The notes beneath the pieces were generated by a model. That model was not told the DNA's origin. It saw only the letters and a program-made list of their open reading frames with translations, and ran no database searches. The position numbers and the translations under genes were made by a program. Of a stretch of DNA of 64,000 nucleotides, positions 60,239-64,000 are shown piece by piece (the stretch's first letter is position 1; each line of letters opens with the position of its first letter). Origin of the DNA: Strigamia acuminata (lineage: Eukaryota; Arthropoda; Chilopoda; Geophilomorpha; Linotaeniidae); contig OX442317.1 of NCBI GenBank assembly GCA_949358305.1, forward strand, positions 13,520,186 to 13,584,185, written 5' to 3'.

Positions 60239-60355
60239 CTTTTTATATGTGTCTCGCAGACTTCTGAAATAAGATAAATTGTATTGAAACCAAAGGTAAG
60301 AATTAACCAAATGGAAGTAAAACCGAGAAAATACGAGAACTTCGTATTTTCTCGT
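60011..60355. mobile_element. Foldback element (inverted repeats of about 123 bp)
   Basis: The arm at 60011-60133 and the reverse complement of 60233-60355 align along their whole length with roughly 80-85 percent identity by eye. Each begins with cgagaaaatac at the outer end and ends with aagaagatt inside. Between them lies about 100 bp including a run of A (60207-60234). The right arm contains its own 13-bp perfect hairpin (60324-60336 with 60342-60354). It could be a miniature foldback transposon or, if transcribed, a long double-stranded RNA. No target duplication was identified. Confidence 0.65.
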
Positions 60356-60528
60356 GTTTTCTCGCATTGTTCCGCGGTAGGCATCAAATGTACCACGTCC
60401 AACACGTACATGTACGCGCGTAGACTTGCGCGAACAATATGTGCGCGGATGTTTTATTCGACGTCCCACGTTTTGGTTCTTTTTGTTGCGATTTTAATTT
60501 TTATCTTTTTTTTCACATCGAAGAAAAT

Positions 60529-61120
60529 ATGGAAAAAGGAAAGAGAGGAGAAAAGCCGTCCACAAAGTCGCACCTGTCACCCGTCGTCCTTTTGGAACGC
60601 ATCGACTTCATGGAGGCGTGGAGCCACACGCCAAACTTGAGCGCCGCCAGTAGTTCCGTGCATGATGCACGCGAGCGAAAAACTAATGATCCCACGAAGA
60701 TCAAGGGGGTATGTGTCCCATTCCGATATTTACTCTTTTGTCTTTTTTATTTGACCTTTTTTTTTTTTTTATTTTTTTTTTTATTTTTATTCGTTCTTTT
60801 CTCTCTTTCTCCAGTCGCTCGGTCGAAGACAGACGAAGGTCCAGGAGACGACAATGGCGGCGACGGAGGAAAGGGTCGAAAAAATGATGGAGGGACTAGA
60901 GGAGAGAATTGAGGAGTTGATAGACAGGACGGAACAAAGACTCAAGAAAATGGTGAAGGCGACGATGGAGGAATTTGAGAAAACATTTGAAGAAGCAGAG
61001 GAAAAATGGTGGAAGGCGATGGAGGGAACGATGGGTTGGATAGAGGATGTCGTTGACGACGATGATGACGAAGGCGCTGAAGAGGCAATTGGTGGTTCCG
61101 ATCTTTCGATGGAATTATAA
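60529..61120 (+). CDS. Acidic coiled-coil orphan protein, two exons
   Basis: Exons 60529-60708 and 60815-61120 join in phase 0 to 161 codons. The donor is aagggg|GTATGT; the acceptor follows a long T/C tract (tctttctccAG|tcg). The first exon encodes a basic, Ser-rich segment with LLERIDFMEAW. The second encodes a long amphipathic helix (about residues 78-128, with EERVEKMMEGLEERIEELI) expected to form a coiled coil. A cluster of five Asp and an acidic C-terminus follow. No known family; the helix suggests oligomerisation or a structural partner. Both exons are free of stops only in the joined frame, and the splice sites are good. A 5' UTR acceptor (catcgAG|aaaat) just before the ATG is possible. 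An ATTAAA lies near 61353. Confidence 0.7.
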
Positions 61121-61431
61121 GAGGAGACGGTTTATTCCCACTCTCGTTTGTTTGTTTGTTTGATTGATTTAGTTTTTGTTTTTGTTTTTAATTTTATTTA
61201 TTCATTTATTTTTTTTTTTTTTTCAATTGTCAAAGATGTGACACAACTCTTATGGGATAAAAACAACAATCCCCCATCTCATTGTCTCGTATTGTTTGTT
61301 TATATTGCGTATATTTTGTTTCTCATTGTAAAAAAAACATCTCATCGGGTGATTAAATATACGTCTTTATTTTATTTATTTTATTTATTTATCTGTTTCT
61401 CTTCTTTTCTATATTTTAGCACAATTTATAA
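61121..61431 (+). other. Intergenic, T-rich, no gene seen
   Basis: Simple T-rich sequence (tttg, tttatt and ttta units) after the coiled-coil gene, with a possible ATTAAA polyadenylation signal near 61353. Nothing else recognised. Confidence 0.5.
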
Positions 61432-61434
61432 TCG

Positions 61435-61511
61435 ACCCAGAGTGGTCGAGTGGGCAGGACTACCTGCCGCATGGAGCCGTGGACTCTGGGTTCGAGTCTC
61501 GCTTCCGCGAT
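61435..61511 (+). repeat. tRNA-like sequence (SINE head or tRNA pseudogene)
   Basis: Box A tggtcgagtgg at 61443-61453 and box B ggttcgagtct at 61489-61499 match the internal RNA polymerase III promoter of tRNAs with a normal spacing. A ggcag/ctgcc stem lies at the anticodon-arm position but leaves a six-base loop, and the acceptor and T stems pair poorly. It is therefore a tRNA-derived element rather than a working tRNA gene. The word at 52577 is a relative. Confidence 0.5.
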
Positions 61512-61624
61512 CTTACGTTTGCTTTGTGCAGAAAAAAGGAAAGAAAGAGACTGACTGACTGCTGGGCGACAATGATGATGGTCCGAGAAATTCAACCCTT
61601 CTTTATTTTGTTTTAATTTTTATC

Positions 61625-61651
61625 CTATCTATCTATCTATCTATCTATCTA
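61625..61651 (+). repeat. (TATC)n microsatellite
   Basis: About six units of tatc followed by a T run. Confidence 0.95.
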
Positions 61652-61679
61652 ATTTTTTTTTTTTTTAATTTAAAACAAT

Positions 61680-62470
61680 TACCGTCAGAGTGCGTTACCG
61701 TCGGAGATTTTTTCGTGATTGCCGTGCGCGCGAGAAAAATTGCAACCGACAAACTTTCCCACATTGAAATTGGAAAACAAAATATATGGGGAGATCCACG
61801 TAGACAAGTAAATCAAGATTAACTTGGTTTCGGAATTTATAGGACACCTTTTAACGCGGGAAACGCAAAAATCCGCATCGAATGGACACTTTGGCGTCCA
61901 TCGAAGGGCACGGCTTACGTCGGGTGGCGTGGCGGTTCTGGGAAATTACATTACAGGCCACGTGACCAGGTACAAAGTCCTGCGCACAAACGCTCGAGCG
62001 GAGTTGAATAAAAGTCCTTGAAATATATAAATCGATTTATCGACAGTGGAACTAATTCCACGACGAGTGCCCCAACGATTAATTAGATTATCGAATTGGG
62101 TGCCGTCTGAGTCGAAGATCGCGAACGCCCCGATCGGTTTACCATTTTAATTTCAACTCGCAGTACACGTTGCACCATCGTAGACGATGCGAGTTTGTAT
62201 AATCGCGTTCGACGAGTTTGCATACACTTTGAATTCGTTCGCTTCGAGCCATCATGGAGATCCGAGGGTTTCGGTCGAAATTTCCTGAATCGATTTGAAA
62301 CGGTATTTCCCACCCACGGGTGTTCTGCTCCACCACGAACATTCCGGCGACCATTGCGGCGACCATTGCGGCAACGAGCGCCTCACCTACGGTGAATGCG
62401 GGGCAGCTGGCACCGACGAGTGTCGGCAGCCCCAACAACTTGTTCCAAAATAAGCCCACAGACAGACACA
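61680..62470 (+). repeat. Composite dispersed repeat, X-Y-Z without hairpin element
   Basis: Module X (acaaactttcccac, aacaaaatatatgggg, cggaatttatagg), the tcacgtgacc-like segment, Y (attaattagattatcg) and Z (ggggcagctggcaccgacgagtgtcgg at 62400). This is the most complete copy without the SINE-like insertion. The stretch 62001-62132 recurs almost exactly at 63869-64000. No gene. Confidence 0.7.
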
Positions 62471-63180
62471 CCTATAAAGCGTGTTTATTTCAAATAATTG
62501 TGCAAAAACACCCATTTAATTGTTTATTTATTTGTTCCTCGTGATACGCGCGTGGCCTGTGCGTTGACGACGTGTTCGCGATTTCACGACGGAATTCGTG
62601 GATCCGTTCGTCGGGATTGGACTTTTGGGTGTCGGGTGAAAACGACCGACCGGGGACGAAATTCGAGGCGGAGAAGGGAGAAGGGAGCAAACAAGCGCGC
62701 GCGCAAGACGCCAAACGGAGTAAAAAAAATATCCAAAGAAGATGACTAAACTTTACTTTACTTTACTTAATTTTCGAATACTATGAGCACCCGGGATTCC
62801 ATACTAAGGTCGAAATGACTAAAGTCGAAATCCCGTTTCGACCTAATTCGTTTCGACCCAGGTATCCCATCTAGTCTAAAATAAAAACAAACTCGCTGTT
62901 CACTGAAATATCTATATTTAAAGTTTTTACAGTTTTTACAGTTTGCAGAATGTTATAAAAAAAAAAAAAAAATAAAATAAAATAAATAAATAAATAAAAA
63001 TAAAAATAAAAACAAATAAACAAATAAAACGGAATAAAACGAAACGATGAAACAACGATACATTGAAGCGACGATTATATGGTGGAATAACGCCGAAAAA
63101 GTTACGCGAAAACGACAGTTATTTATTTGTATAACATTTTTTTCCCACATTTTTTACCCCATTCACACATAGGATTGCCA
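62471..63180 (+). other. Intergenic; small hairpin repeat and A-rich tract
   Basis: An open frame with many Arg and Lys codons (62498-62749) lacks any motif. An inverted repeat stands at 62808-62830/62836-62858 (19 of 23 bases pair). 62956-63040 is an A/AAAT-rich run. No gene is called. Confidence 0.4.
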
Positions 63181-63186
63181 TTTATT
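63181..63186 (-). terminator. Polyadenylation signal overlapping the stop codon
   Basis: On the minus strand the stop TAA (63184-63182) is the core of AATAAA (caaTAAatgg). This predicts an extremely short 3' UTR. Confidence 0.5.
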
Positions 63187-63725
63187 GACACTTGTACATT
63201 TTATCTGGATATTCGACAAAGTACAAATTTGTCCATGGAACAAATCCATACTCGAATGGGATGGTGACGCCAAGTTTACGGTCTTTGAAGAATCGATCAA
63301 ACCGCGCGCAAGACATATTCGAGTCCCAAAGGAAACGCATCCCCAAGACGAGAGTTCTTTCTTTCGTCACGACGATGAAGTTGGTTTCGGTGCCTCGATT
63401 CACCCACTCGACGTTCATCTTGATCTGTCCAATTATTTGGAAATGGTCACCAACGATGTTTTTTAGGTACCGGTGTCTATCGTCGTCGTCGTCTAGTTCG
63501 CGGATACTGTCCCGAGGGTAGCCCGTTTCTTCGAATAAACGTTCGTCGATGGCGCAGAAGCGCGACCACTCGATTACCAGGGCATTACGCGCGAGATTCC
63601 CTATCTTCACCTTGAGCAAGGGATGTTCGTTCGTGGGTTCAAGCGGTTTCGGCTGAATAAGAGAAGTTTTAGATTAAAAATTATACGAAACAATTCGTAT
63701 CTGTTTCTGGAATTACCTGGAACAT
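63182..63725 (-). CDS. Retropepsin-like protein without catalytic motif, two exons
   Basis: Exon 1 (63725-63717) is ATG TTC CAG; the donor is cag|GTAATT. A 64-bp intron follows and exon 2 (63652-63182) starts after ttattcAG, in phase 0. Total 159 codons. An in-frame stop lies two codons before the ATG. Residues about 17-110 follow the layout of a retroviral-type aspartic protease: VKIGNLARNALV, then IDERLFEETGYP, then GDHFQIIGQIKMNVEW, then NFIVV and LVLGMRFL. Where the Asp-Thr/Ser-Gly active site is expected the sequence reads IEWSR, so the fold may remain but catalysis should not. The rest (to residue 159) is unknown. A domesticated retroelement protease used for binding is my inference; convergence by chance is the alternative. 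The repeat module at 63790 lies upstream. Confidence 0.6.
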
Positions 63726-63789
63726 GGTTCAATGTTGCGAGGAACGCCAACGAGACGCGGAAAACAGTCTTGTATCGTGTCTGAACTTG

Positions 63790-64000
63790 ATTTGGATGCA
63801 AATGAGACACGGGTTACGTCAGATGGCGTGGCGGTTGTGAGAAATTACATCACACAGGCGCTCGCGCGGAGTTAAATAAAAATCCTTGAAATATATAAAT
63901 CGATTTATCGACAGTGGAACTAATTCCACGACGAGTGCCCCAACGATTAATTAGATTATCGAATTGGGTGCCGTCTGAGTCGAAGATCGCGAACGCCCCG
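63790..64000 (+). repeat. Dispersed repeat, Y-side copy cut by the window edge
   Basis: Starts with ggttacgtcagatggcgtggcgg and from 63869 follows 62001-62132 at an offset of 1868 bp almost exactly. Continues beyond the window. Confidence 0.7.

Noticed and set aside
61435-61511. Functional tRNA gene
   Set aside because: Box A and box B are present, but the acceptor and T stems pair poorly and the anticodon loop would have six bases. Kept only as a tRNA-derived sequence.

Overview
The window is eukaryotic DNA, probably from an arthropod or another invertebrate. The evidence is BEL/Pao LTR retrotransposons, a tandem satellite with higher-order structure, genes with 64-400 bp GT-AG introns, AATAAA signals, tRNA-like short interspersed repeats and many A/T-rich microsatellites. 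I cannot name the species from sequence alone.

Left part (1-45533): one satellite array (monomer about 140 or 147 bp, about 17.7 kb in total) is interrupted by three full-size insertions of one BEL/Pao family. BEL-1 (3351-12771, minus strand) and BEL-2 (20923-30245, plus strand) have two LTRs each and perfect 4-bp target duplications (GATG and ACTG) that rebuild the satellite monomer. Each carries one nonsense codon in gag-pol. BEL-3 (36417-45533, plus strand) has an intact 1746-residue Gag-Pol, but its 3' LTR is cut at 45533, exactly where the satellite domain ends. BEL-2 looks mosaic: its coding region is almost identical to the others while its LTRs and first leader segment are strongly diverged.

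Right part (45534-64000): small genes lie in a matrix of dispersed and tandem repeats. The repeats are about 1-kb composite units, tRNA-headed elements ending in a UUCG hairpin plus an A/T-rich tail, a foldback element and microsatellites. By joining exons at splice consensus sites I can support seven genes: a zinc-finger-like protein (50071-50652, +), a Glu-rich protein (50804-51757, -), a repeat-exon protein (53003-53704, +), a TK1-type thymidine kinase (57397-57954, +), a second repeat-exon protein (58278-59165, -), an acidic coiled-coil protein (60529-61120, +) and a retropepsin-fold protein lacking its catalytic motif (63182-63725, -). Only the thymidine kinase has a confident biochemical function.

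The most unusual signals are the cluster of tiny multi-exon orphan genes around an intron-free kinase ORF, the 78-nt phase-2 exons duplicated in two of these genes, a 331-bp (CT)n run acting as the polypyrimidine tract of an intron, the inactive protease-like gene, and three retrotransposon insertions that all chose the same short part of a satellite monomer. Splice models were made by eye and are not confirmed by transcripts.
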